Positions 1-6,176 of a stretch of 11,517 bases of DNA are shown here, in pieces. Origin of the DNA: Leptospira ellinghausenii (lineage in GTDB: Bacteria; Spirochaetota; Leptospiria; Leptospirales; Leptospiraceae); contig NZ_BFAZ01000017.1 in NCBI RefSeq assembly GCF_003114815.1, positions 1 to 11,517 of the forward strand, read 5' to 3'. Position 1 is the first letter of the stretch. Each line of letters begins with the position of its first letter. Under the pieces are notes generated by a model. That model had not been told where the DNA came from, ran no database searches, and saw only the letters and a program-made list of their open reading frames with translations. A program made the position numbers and the translations under genes.

Positions 1-113
1 TTTTTCACTGAACTATAACAAAAATCATTAAAACATTTACTTATACAATTTTTTATTTAATACCATTCTTCACACTTCATGCTGAGAAAAGAGAACTTAA
101 TCTTACCCAAAAC

Positions 114-509
114 TTGATTTTAACTCTCCCTTTCTTTGCTGCAAATATGTTTGTTCCTCCTCCAGGAAATGAAATTAATGGAAGGTATATTTGGTCAAAA
201 TATCAAGAATCAAATTCAAGAGACTATATTTCACGACATCCAATTCAAGTAGCAAAAAATCTTCCTTGGATTTATGGAAATTTTGAATCGCCTATTTATA
301 TTTCAGATAAAACAGGAAATAATCTACTTTTTAATTATTCAACGTTTTGCATTGGATGGACTTTAGGTGCAATTTATTGCTCATCACCTTTTACTGAAAT
401 AAATATGCCGAAAGGAGAAATAACTCAAATCTCCTATAAAATAACTTCAATATCTGGTATTTTCATTAAATTGAAAATACTATTTTATGGAATCAATTAT
501 CCGATTTGA
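114..509 (+). CDS. Exported hypothetical protein of cassette C1, start codon uncertain
   Basis: I do not recognise the family. From a TTG at 114 the product is 131 aa. However, the frame is open back to a TGA at 9-11, and codons 12-83 encode a convincing signal peptide: basic KIIK, a hydrophobic core FTYTIFYLIPFF, then a TLHA cleavage region before EKREL. No ATG, GTG or TTG lies in frame upstream of that signal peptide, only ATA at 15, ATC at 24 and ATT at 27. Either a rare ATT/ATA start is used, or the true start has been lost and the gene is damaged, or the sequence has an error near position 10. The mature part contains VPPPGNE, GRYIWSKYQ and a Tyr/Phe-rich segment with two Cys. The stop is 13 bases before the R'' box of attC 1, normal cassette packing. 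The cassette's own 5' end is not in the window. Confidence 0.5.
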   Translation: MILTLPFFAANMFVPPPGNEINGRYIWSKYQESNSRDYISRHPIQVAKNLPWIYGNFESPIYISDKTGNNLLFNYSTFCIGWTLGAIYCSSPFTEINMPKGEITQISYKITSISGIFIKLKILFYGINYPI

Positions 510-522
510 TCAATACGGACGT

Positions 523-686
523 CGTATAACAGCACCTTAACGCTTCGCTTCGGGACTTCGCCCTCGCTCGGTCTGCGACACATAGGCTTTCTGTCACTCG
601 TTTGCCTACGCAAACTACGAGCCAGTCCCTAACGTCCCGTTGGGACTCAGGGTCAGCCTACGTCGTTAAGGCTAGTTCGTTAATTG
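523..686 (+). repeat. attC site 1 (type A, 164 bp)
   Basis: R'' CGTATAAC 523-530, L arm CCTTAACG paired with CGTTAAGG before TAGTTCG, inner stem TAGGCT/AGCCTA, R' GTTAATTG 679-686. R'' and R' do not match each other, because R'' belongs to C1 and R' to C2. That hybrid is what array insertion gives. C1's end reads GGACGTCGTATAAC, so by the rule seen in the other cassettes its unseen start should read about GTTATACGACATCC. Confidence 0.9.
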
Positions 687-882
687 CAATTAGTTGATCT
701 ACAGAAGAAAACGCGCAAATTTTTTTATGTGGGTCTTGTCGATTAACGCTTTGGAAGAGAACAATTTAAGCTATGCTCTACATGAAAGTTCTGTTTGTAA
801 TTTAAGTTTTAAGATTTAAGAAAAATTTGCGCTCGATTGTAGGACCCTTTCGATTAAACTTTTATTCTATACTAACTAACTG
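680..882. ncRNA. ORF-less cassette C2 body: candidate structured RNA or regulatory element, copy 1
   Basis: No reading frame of useful length on either strand. Perfect 12-bp inverted repeat GCGCAAATTTTT (713-724) and AAAAATTTGCGC (821-832), enclosed by a second pair CTACA (699-703) and TGTAG (838-842). GGGTC (731-735) could also pair with GACCC (843-847), which would make a pseudoknot. A related copy lies at 4352-4557. The two copies are almost identical in and around the stems and diverge, with length differences, in the intervening loop (about 780-815), as expected when structure is kept. The strand and whether it is transcribed are unknown. A weak -10-like TATACT sits near the 3' end of the body, so a promoter cassette is an alternative. 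Confidence 0.35.
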
Positions 883-1055
883 CAATTAACATCGCCTTAA
901 CGCTCGCTCAGGCACTTTTCCACTTCGCCTCAGATTCCTGATGAAATCTGATTCTCGTGGGGCCTTCGCTCGGCCTAAAGGCACATTCCGTGTCGCGCTA
1001 ACGCCTCGAAGAGGCTCAGCTACACGGAACGTCGTTAAGGCTGATTCGTTATACG
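883..1055 (+). repeat. attC site 2 (type B, 173 bp)
   Basis: R'' CAATTAAC 883-890, L arm GCCTTAACG with CGTTAAGGC, then TGATTC and R' GTTATACG 1048-1055. Its internal sequence (CAGATTCCTGATGAAATCTGATT hairpin region, ACATTCCGTGT with ACACGGAA) differs from the type A repeats. It recurs only at site 6, behind the same ORF-less cassette. C2's ends pair over 17 bp: GTTAATTGCAATTAGTT at the start against AACTAACTGCAATTAAC at the end. Confidence 0.9.
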
Positions 1056-1078
1056 AAATTGCCTAAAATGAAATTAAA

Positions 1079-1621
1079 ATGAAGAACGGCGAATTAATAA
1101 AATTAACTCTAGAAACATTAAAAAAAAGATTAAATAAAAATAGTGAGTTGGTGTGCCAAAATGCAAACGGATCTTTTTCAACAGGTAAATGTGTATTTAA
1201 TCAACCAATTCAATACGAAGAAATCATAAGATTTCAAACTAAACTTAAATATGAACTTCCAATAGATTATATAAATTTTTTAATGATAAACAACGGCTGT
1301 ACTTTATTTGAAGATTCAAACTTTGGAGGTGAAATCCTTTTTTACAGATTAGAAGAAATTGAATCTAACACATATGAAGACAATGCAGAAGGATTTCTGA
1401 AAATTGGAACGATCTATCAAGAAAATATAATAATTAATCTCAAATTATATAAGAAAGGTGAACCAAATTATTTAATGGTAAAGGATCAACATGATCATTT
1501 TCTTGAAGCAATAAAATTAGAATCTAATTTCGAAATATGGTTTGATAGATTCATAATTTGCCAAGGCGAAAAATTTTGGAATTGGAAATATCAAACAGCA
1601 GAAAATTATTATAAAGAATAA
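1079..1621 (+). CDS. SMI1/KNR4 (SUKH) family protein
   Basis: A 180-aa cytosolic protein with the SUKH pattern. It has a helix EEIIRFQTKL (47-56), then LPIDYINFLMINNG (60-73), matching the family's LPxDYxxFLxxxNG, followed by GGEILFYRLEEI (83-94), EGFLKIGT (104-111) and a C-terminal FEIWFDRFI with FWNW (151-169). The family is known as immunity proteins against secreted or contact-dependent toxins, and as scaffold proteins in eukaryotes. No toxin partner is in this cassette, so an orphan immunity role is an inference. The ATG lies 30 bases into the cassette, just after the terminal repeat, with no clear Shine-Dalgarno. A four-codon frame (ATG 1068, Met-Lys-Leu-Lys) ends at a TGA that overlaps this ATG, which could couple translation. 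It is the sole gene of C3. Confidence 0.8.
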   Translation: MKNGELIKLTLETLKKRLNKNSELVCQNANGSFSTGKCVFNQPIQYEEIIRFQTKLKYELPIDYINFLMINNGCTLFEDSNFGGEILFYRLEEIESNTYEDNAEGFLKIGTIYQENIIINLKLYKKGEPNYLMVKDQHDHFLEAIKLESNFEIWFDRFIICQGEKFWNWKYQTAENYYKE

Positions 1622-1659
1622 ATGAAATATCTCAACTTAATCAAATAATTAGGCAACTT

Positions 1660-1827
1660 CGTATAACAGCACCTTAACGCTTCGCTTCGGCACTTACGGC
1701 CTCGCTCGGTCTGCGACACATAGGCTTTCTGGCATTCGCCTTGCTTGCGCAAGCTACATGCCAGCCCCTAACGTCCCGTTACGGGACTCAGGGTCAGCCT
1801 ACGTCGTTAAGGCTAGTTCGTTATATG
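1660..1827 (+). repeat. attC site 3 (type A, 168 bp)
   Basis: R'' CGTATAAC 1660-1667, R' GTTATATG 1820-1827, L arm CCTTAACG/CGTTAAGG, inner stem TAGGCT/AGCCTA. Cassette C3's ends pair over 19 bp: start GTTATACGAAATTGCCTAA against end TTAGGCAACTTCGTATAAC, with one mismatch at position 11. Confidence 0.9.
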
Positions 1828-1845
1828 CAATCGGTCAAAAAAATT

Positions 1846-2595
1846 ATGAATGATCTACAACTAGTAGAAAGGAAAAAGCTAATAAATAGTCAAATACACG
1901 ATCTTACACTTAAAAATTTAAAATATGGAAACGAAATTATATCTGAATATAATACAAATCTATTCGATTTAGAAAAAAGTCTTAAGTATCGTCTAAATTC
2001 CATAATTTTTCATGCAAAAGAAATAGAATTTCAAATAAACAATGTAAATAAATATCTAGATGATCAAATCAATTTTCATCTAAGAAGTGAGGACATTATA
2101 AAATATAATAATGAAACTTCAAACTTTACAGAAATATTATTATATTTGTTCGATGATCAAATATTTTCATCTGCGTCTTTCTTTGATTATTTAGCAAAAC
2201 TATTTACAGTCATTTTTTCAAAAGAATTCAGTAGATATGATTGGAAAAAATTTATTAAAGAAATAAATAACAATACAATCTCTTGCGAAGAGAAAATATT
2301 GAAACTACTTAATGAAGAAAACGGAAAATTCATTAAACCTCTAAGTCAACATAGATCACAGATTATTCACAATTTAATGGATATGAGCAATCCTAGAGAA
2401 ACAGTTAATTGGAATCAAAATAGCGGTCTGACTAAGAATCTAAACCCCTCTGTTCCTAAATTTTTTGAAGAGGAATTTATTGATTTTAAAATTCTGAACG
2501 AAAATAATCAACTTTCTCTAATCGATGCATCTAATTGGCTTTTGCATAACACCTTAGATAGCGTAGAAAGAATATTAATTACAATATCTGAATAA
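1846..2595 (+). CDS. Hypothetical helical protein with HEPN-like RxxxxH motif (cassette C4)
   Basis: A 249-aa, mostly alpha-helical, charged soluble protein that I cannot assign with confidence. The segment KPLSQHRSQIIHNLMD contains R170-x4-H175, the spacing of the catalytic motif of HEPN RNases and the related abortive-infection and Cthe_2314-like helical families. Long amphipathic helices precede it and a helical SLIDASNWLLHNTLDSVERI tail follows, which also suits a HEPN fold. This is inference from one short motif. The frame is open into the upstream attC, so longer starts are artefacts. ATG 1825 lies inside the R' box, and ATG 1846 just after the terminal repeat matches the start position in other cassettes. 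No ribosome binding site is evident. The stop is about 20 bases before the next R''. Confidence 0.6.
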   Translation: MNDLQLVERKKLINSQIHDLTLKNLKYGNEIISEYNTNLFDLEKSLKYRLNSIIFHAKEIEFQINNVNKYLDDQINFHLRSEDIIKYNNETSNFTEILLYLFDDQIFSSASFFDYLAKLFTVIFSKEFSRYDWKKFIKEINNNTISCEEKILKLLNEENGKFIKPLSQHRSQIIHNLMDMSNPRETVNWNQNSGLTKNLNPSVPKFFEEEFIDFKILNENNQLSLIDASNWLLHNTLDSVERILITISE

Positions 2596-2616
2596 AATAT
2601 ACCAATAGACCGACTG

Positions 2617-2780
2617 CATATAACAGCGACTTTCCGCTACGCTTCGGCACAAGGCCTCGCTCGGCCTGCGGCAAATTGTCCTCCTGGCATTCGCCTTGCA
2701 TACGCAAGCTACATGCCAGTCCCTAACGTCCCTTCGGGACTCAGGGTCGGACAACTTCGGAAAGTCTAGTTCGTTATGCG
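2617..2780 (+). repeat. attC site 4 (type A, 164 bp)
   Basis: R'' CATATAAC 2617-2624, R' GTTATGCG 2773-2780, L arm ACTTTCCG/CGGAAAGT, inner stem TTGTCC/GGACAA. C4's ends pair over 17 bp, GTTATATGCAATCGGTC against GACCGACTGCATATAAC, with a mismatch only at position 11. Confidence 0.9.
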
Positions 2781-2795
2781 AAACTTGCAAAAAAA

Positions 2796-4181
2796 ATGAA
2801 TTCAGAATTTTTATATGAACTAGTGAACAATCCGAAGGAAAGTCTTTCCTTAGAACTTAAAAATTGGATAGATCCTGAAGAACTTTCAGGAATAGAAAAA
2901 TTAGTAAAAGCAATTTTAGCCTTTTATAATCATAATGGAGGATATTTACTCATTGGTTTTGTAAATTCAACTGGTAAGCCTGACCTAGAAAATGCCCCAA
3001 ATAATGTTAATGATAAATTTCACATAGATAAAATTCAAAATTTAGTATCAAAATATTCTTCCGAATCCTTCGAAATCAAAGTACATTTTCCGGTAATTCA
3101 AGATAAAACGTTCGTTGTAATAGAAATCCCTGCAGGTGTGAGAAATCCAGTAGCGACCAAATCTCAGCTAGAATTTAACGGAAAAACTATTATTCAAATC
3201 AATAAAGTATATATAAGATCACTTAATTCAAACAATACTCCAAGCACAACAGAGGCAACATGGAAAGATTGGTCATCAATAGTTGAAAAATGTTTTGAAA
3301 ATCGTGAGGCTGACATAGGTCGATTTATCCGAAGACATCTAACATCAATAGAAAATAACAATCTAAAAGAATTTTTTAATACTCTCTCAAATCAAAAAAT
3401 ACCTCAAAAACAAAATTCTATGGACTACTTAAAAGAATTTATCTCTCAATCACGAAAACAATATTCCGAGGAAATGTTAAAAAGAAATAAAACTCTCTAC
3501 CCGCATGGAACATATGAAATTGCAGCAAAGATAAATGGAATAGAAAAAGATTATTCGATGAACCAAGATTTTCTAAATCTGATCTTCTCATCAAATAATC
3601 ATTATACAGGATGGCCAATGTGGATTGATAGCCGTTCATTTGTAGAGGAATCAAACCCTTATGTAAAAAATGGATTCTGGGAAGCGCTAATTTTACCGCG
3701 CGAGGCTCCTAAATTGCATGGACATCTAGATTATTGGCGTTTCTCTCCAAAAGGAGAATTTTATTTGAGACGAGGTATAGAGGATGATTTCAGAGATAAC
3801 ACAATAAACAAGACTCTGGATATTAGTATTGTAATTTTTAGAATTGCAGAATCCTTGTTAGTGCTACTAGATTTCGCACAAGCATTTGAGGCAATAAATT
3901 CAGAAAACATAAATATACTATTTCATTGGACAAGTTTAGATGACAGATATCTAACTTCTTGGGCAAGAAGTTCTATAATGTTTACCCGAAAGTCTATTTC
4001 AAAACAAGATGAAATTGAAATTAATGTACAATTACCAATTGAAACGGCACGCTCGGCTATTGGAAATTATGTTTACAGAGTTGCTAGCTCATTATTCGAA
4101 ATTTTCCAAGGTGCATCAGTAAGTCGTGATTTGGTAGAAGATGTAGTCAAAGAGTTATTGGGCAGAAGGAATCTTCCGTAA
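2796..4181 (+). CDS. AlbA_2/Schlafen-type putative nucleic-acid-binding protein
   Basis: A 461-aa protein whose first ~150 residues match the AlbA_2 (Schlafen AlbA-like) domain. It has ESLSLELKNW (15-24), a helix ending in LAFYNHNGGYLLIGF (41-55), DKFHIDKIQNLVSKY (73-87), FVVIEIPAG (106-114) and VYIRS (138-142), in the family order GG-x-LLIG, IEIP and YxR. Proteins with this domain are often annotated as ATP-binding or DNA-binding regulators, and relatives act as RNA/DNA-cleaving effectors in defence. The ~310-residue remainder has no motif I can name (WxRF near LDYWRFSPKGEFYLRRG, a helical C-terminus), so it is probably an effector or sensor domain. The ATG is 22 bases into cassette C5. The stop codon overlaps the terminal repeat zone, and the gene fills almost the whole cassette. 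Confidence 0.7.
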   Translation: MNSEFLYELVNNPKESLSLELKNWIDPEELSGIEKLVKAILAFYNHNGGYLLIGFVNSTGKPDLENAPNNVNDKFHIDKIQNLVSKYSSESFEIKVHFPVIQDKTFVVIEIPAGVRNPVATKSQLEFNGKTIIQINKVYIRSLNSNNTPSTTEATWKDWSSIVEKCFENREADIGRFIRRHLTSIENNNLKEFFNTLSNQKIPQKQNSMDYLKEFISQSRKQYSEEMLKRNKTLYPHGTYEIAAKINGIEKDYSMNQDFLNLIFSSNNHYTGWPMWIDSRSFVEESNPYVKNGFWEALILPREAPKLHGHLDYWRFSPKGEFYLRRGIEDDFRDNTINKTLDISIVIFRIAESLLVLLDFAQAFEAINSENINILFHWTSLDDRYLTSWARSSIMFTRKSISKQDEIEINVQLPIETARSAIGNYVYRVASSLFEIFQGASVSRDLVEDVVKELLGRRNLP

Positions 4182-4191
4182 TTGCAAGCTT

Positions 4192-4358
4192 CGCATAACA
4201 GCAACTAACCGCTTCGCTTCGGGACTTACGCCCTCGCTCGGTCTGCGACACATAGGCTTCTGGCACTCCCCTTGCTTACGCAAGTGTCGTGACCAGTCCC
4301 TAACGTCCCGTTTGGGACTCAGGGCCAGCCTACGTCGGTTAGTCTAGTTCGTTAATTG
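4192..4358 (+). repeat. attC site 5 (type A, 167 bp)
   Basis: R'' CGCATAAC 4192-4199, R' GTTAATTG 4351-4358, L arm ACTAACCG/CGGTTAGT, inner stem TAGGCT/AGCCTA. C5's ends pair over 18 bp, GTTATGCGAAACTTGCAA against TTGCAAGCTTCGCATAAC, with a mismatch only at position 11. Confidence 0.9.
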
Positions 4359-4557
4359 CAATTAGTTGATCTACAGAAGATAACGCGCAAATTTTTTTAT
4401 GAGGGTTTTGTCGATTAAAGCTTTGGAAGAGAACAATTAAAGCTTTGCTCTCCATTAAAGTGCAGTTAAAAACTTTTGCTTTTTAAGATTTAAGAGAAAA
4501 TTTGCGCTCGATTGTAGGACCCTTTCGACTAAACTTTTATACTATATTAACTAACTG
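4352..4557. ncRNA. ORF-less cassette C6 body: candidate structured RNA or regulatory element, copy 2
   Basis: Second copy of the C2 element with no useful ORF. The same inverted repeat is present (GCGCAAATTTT 4385-4395 with AAAATTTGCGC 4497-4507), as are the enclosing CTACA...TGTAG pair and the downstream GACCC. The upstream partner reads GGGTT instead of GGGTC, which keeps pairing through a G.U. The loop between the stems (about 4450-4490) differs in sequence and length from copy 1 while the flanks are nearly unchanged. The preceding attC sites of the two copies are different, so they are separate cassette insertions and not a segmental duplication. Confidence 0.35.
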
Positions 4558-4730
4558 CAATTAACATCGCCTTAACGCTCCCTCAGGCGCTTTTCCACTT
4601 CGCCTCAGATTCCTGATGAAATCTGATTCTCGTGGGGCCCTCGCTCGGCCTAAAGGCACATTCCGTGTTACGCTAACGCCTCATAGAGGCTCAGCTACAC
4701 GGAACGTCGTTAAGGCTGATTCGTTATACG
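4558..4730 (+). repeat. attC site 6 (type B, 173 bp)
   Basis: R'' CAATTAAC 4558-4565, R' GTTATACG 4723-4730, near-identical to site 2 and unlike the other eleven. Both type B sites belong to copies of the ORF-less cassette, so site and cargo travelled together. C6's ends pair over 17 bp as in C2. Confidence 0.9.
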
Positions 4731-4769
4731 ACATGTTTGCAAAACTTTGAATAAATGATAAAAAAGATT

Positions 4770-4799
4770 TTGACATAATACGATACTAGATCGTATTAT
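4770..4799 (+). promoter_or_regulatory. vapBC promoter (TTGACA-N18-TATTAT)
   Basis: TTGACA 4770-4775 and TATTAT 4794-4799 with an 18-bp spacer. Initiation about 7-8 bases after the -10 would fall at 4806-4807, on the A of the second ATG, giving a leaderless vapB mRNA. This is one of the few clear promoters in the window, as expected for a toxin-antitoxin cassette that must not depend on its position in the array. Confidence 0.7.
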
Positions 4800-4800
4800 G
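4774..4800. promoter_or_regulatory. Palindromic VapB/VapBC operator
   Basis: Perfect 11-bp inverted repeat CATAATACGAT / ATCGTATTATG around ACTAG, covering the promoter spacer and the -10. A further half-site ATCGTAT follows at 4802-4808. Position and symmetry fit autorepression by the ribbon-helix-helix antitoxin and the VapBC complex. Confidence 0.75.
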
Positions 4801-4806
4801 AATCGT

Positions 4807-5022
4807 ATGAAAGTTACCGCAATTTTACCTGATGATTTAATTACAGAAGTCCAGAAGTATACTGAAGGCAAAAATATTACCGATTCGCTACAAAAGGCAC
4901 TATCCGAATGGGTTAAGCTTGCAAAGATAAAAAAGTTGAATGAAAAATTAAGAAAAAAACCTCTTGAATTCTCTTCAAATTTCTCTGCTGAAAAAGTTAG
5001 GAAAATTAATAGATTACAATGA
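4807..5022 (+). CDS. vapB: VapB-type antitoxin (ribbon-helix-helix)
   Basis: A 71-aa antitoxin. The N-terminal MKVTAILPDDLITEVQKYT strand-helix and the helix ITDSLQKALSEWVKLAKI form the RHH DNA-binding fold. The basic tail (KKLNEKLRKKPLEF...) would wrap the toxin. An ATG at 4798 would add three residues (MNR), but it lies inside the -10 element and operator, so 4807 is preferred and the message is probably leaderless. It overlaps vapC by four bases (ATGA), the usual coupling that keeps antitoxin in excess. It should bind the palindrome just upstream to repress the operon. It is the first gene of cassette C7. Such pairs are common in integron arrays, where they are thought to stabilise the array by post-segregational killing. 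Confidence 0.85.
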   Translation: MKVTAILPDDLITEVQKYTEGKNITDSLQKALSEWVKLAKIKKLNEKLRKKPLEFSSNFSAEKVRKINRLQ

Positions 5023-5393
5023 TTTTAGTAGATACTTCTGTTTGGATTGAATTTTTCAGAGGAAAAGAGCCTTACTTTTCTAAATTAACAGGACTTATTG
5101 AAGCTTCAGAAGTCATTGCTCATGAAGTTGTTTTTGGAGAAATTTTACAAGGTTGCAAAAATAAAACTGAGCTTGAGTTCGTTCTAGATTATTGGGAAAA
5201 TTTAAATAATGTTTTCTCTAATGGTGCCTTTATTAAAGCTGGAAGTCTTTCTTTTGAAAAAAAACATTTTGAATTTGGTATCGGAATTATAGATTCGATC
5301 TTAATTTACGAAACAAAAATGAGAAATTTAAAGCTTTGGACTCTTGATAAAAAAATATTAAAGCTTCTTGAATTTCAATATATATACCAATAA
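5019..5393 (+). CDS. vapC: VapC toxin, PIN-domain ribonuclease
   Basis: A 124-aa, full-length PIN-domain protein. The four acidic metal-binding residues are visible: D5 in MILVDTSVW, E41 in VVFGEILQG, D92 in GIGIIDSILI and D110 in LWTLDKK. The family cleaves specific RNAs, often initiator tRNA or 23S rRNA, with Mg2+ or Mn2+ when freed from VapB. The start codon overlaps the vapB stop (ATGA), so it is translated by coupling. The gene looks intact, with no missing catalytic residue. The stop lies 12 bases before the R'' box, and its last codons abut the cassette's terminal repeat. Confidence 0.9.
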   Translation: MILVDTSVWIEFFRGKEPYFSKLTGLIEASEVIAHEVVFGEILQGCKNKTELEFVLDYWENLNNVFSNGAFIKAGSLSFEKKHFEFGIGIIDSILIYETKMRNLKLWTLDKKILKLLEFQYIYQ

Positions 5394-5405
5394 CAGCAAA
5401 CACGT

Positions 5406-5569
5406 CGCATAACAGCGACTTACCGCTTCGCTTCGGCACAAAGCCTCGCTCGGGCTACGCCAAATCCTCCTCCTGGCATTCGCCTTGCCTTCGCAAGCTA
5501 CATGCCAGTCCCTAACGTCCCGTTGGGACTCAGGGTCGGAGGACTTCGGTAAGTCTAGTTCGTTAATTG
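5406..5569 (+). repeat. attC site 7 (type A, 164 bp)
   Basis: R'' CGCATAAC 5406-5413, R' GTTAATTG 5562-5569, L arm ACTTACCG/CGGTAAGT, inner stem TCCTCC/GGAGGA. C7's ends pair over 18 bp (GTTATACGACATGTTTGC against GCAAACACGTCGCATAAC) with two A.C mismatches, at positions 6 and 11. Confidence 0.9.
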
Positions 5570-5893
5570 CAATGTCCAAAAAGTGATTTAGAAGTATCTG
5601 TTCAAATTTTCGCTGTTTGTGAAATTACATGTTCTTTGTCATGCTCTGAGAAAGCCGAGTTTGATTTTGAATGGTTATTTGAAGAGATTTTATTAAAGTC
5701 TTTATTTTGTTTTCGTCTTTCTCATTATTCTAATACTTTGTTTATTTTACTCACAGTTCTGTTTTAATATGCTCTGTTTGGGATATTTCAGCGAAAATTA
5801 ATCAAAGAGAAAGAGTCGACTTTATTTACCTCTTACCAATATTTTTGGCCTTGATTCTTTCTTAACTTTATCTTTTCTATAACTTGGACACTG
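5563..5893. other. Cassette C8 body without a convincing gene; inverted repeat inside
   Basis: The only frame of note runs 5567-5767 (66 aa) from a TTG inside the terminal repeat. It has no ATG, no ribosome binding site and no recognisable family, so I do not call it. The top strand is T-rich, opposite to the A-rich coding strands of the other cassettes. A perfect 11-bp inverted repeat AATTTTCGCTG (5605-5615) / CAGCGAAAATT (5789-5799) encloses most of the body, resembling the long-range stem of C2/C6 although the sequences are not related. It may be a structured RNA, a regulatory cassette or a decayed gene. Confidence 0.4.
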
Positions 5894-6057
5894 CAATTAA
5901 CATACGCTAACCGCTACGCTTCGGGACTTGCGCCCTCGCTTGGCCTTCGGCACATAGGCTTTCTGTCACTCGTTTGCATACGCAAACTACGTGCCAGTCC
6001 CTAACGCCTCTGCGAGGCTCAGGGTCAGCCTACGTCTGTTAGCTAGTTCGTTAATTG
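5894..6057 (+). repeat. attC site 8 (type A, 164 bp)
   Basis: R'' CAATTAAC 5894-5901, R' GTTAATTG 6050-6057, L arm GCTAAC/GTTAGC, inner stem TAGGCT/AGCCTA. The apical hairpin is CGCCTCTGCGAGGC in place of the usual GTCCCGTTGGGAC. C8's ends pair over 18 bp (GTTAATTGCAATGTCCAA against TTGGACACTGCAATTAAC). Here R'' and R' happen to match. Confidence 0.9.
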
Positions 6058-6099
6058 CAATAGATTAATCTTTTTTATATATTCTAGTTTTTTAAGAAT

Positions 6100-6168
6100 A
6101 AATTTAAAATCAAAATTATTAATCATCACTCCTTCCAAGATTCGCAATTACAAAATTTAAAATCAAAA
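6100..6168 (+). repeat. 16-bp direct repeat in the C9 leader
   Basis: AAATTTAAAATCAAAA occurs at 6100-6115 and 6153-6168, with a 53-base period. It lies in the unusually long (126-base) leader between the cassette start and the lipoprotein ATG. It could be a regulator site or local duplication; no consensus promoter stands out. Confidence 0.6.
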
Positions 6169-6176
6169 ATAATCTT

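Noticed and set aside
860..882. Outward promoter in C2/C6 (TATACT/TATATT near the end of the body)
   Set aside because: No acceptable -35 at the right distance in both copies; kept only as an alternative role for the element.
1741..1845. N-terminal extension of the C4 gene into attC 3 (LAQATCQPLTSRYGT...)
   Set aside because: Reads through the palindromic attC, so it would change with every cassette rearrangement; the gene starts inside its own cassette.
2575..2790. Minus-strand frames across attC sites with a recurring peptide (ELDFPKLSDPESRRDVRDWHVAC-like); also at 5358-5579 and 9272-9466
   Set aside because: They coincide with the attC repeats and their similarity is just the DNA repeat read on the other strand; no ribosome binding site. 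Likely to be misannotated as a conserved protein family.
5567..5767. 66-aa frame in C8 from TTG
   Set aside because: TTG start inside the terminal repeat, no Shine-Dalgarno, no internal Met, composition not like the coding cassettes.
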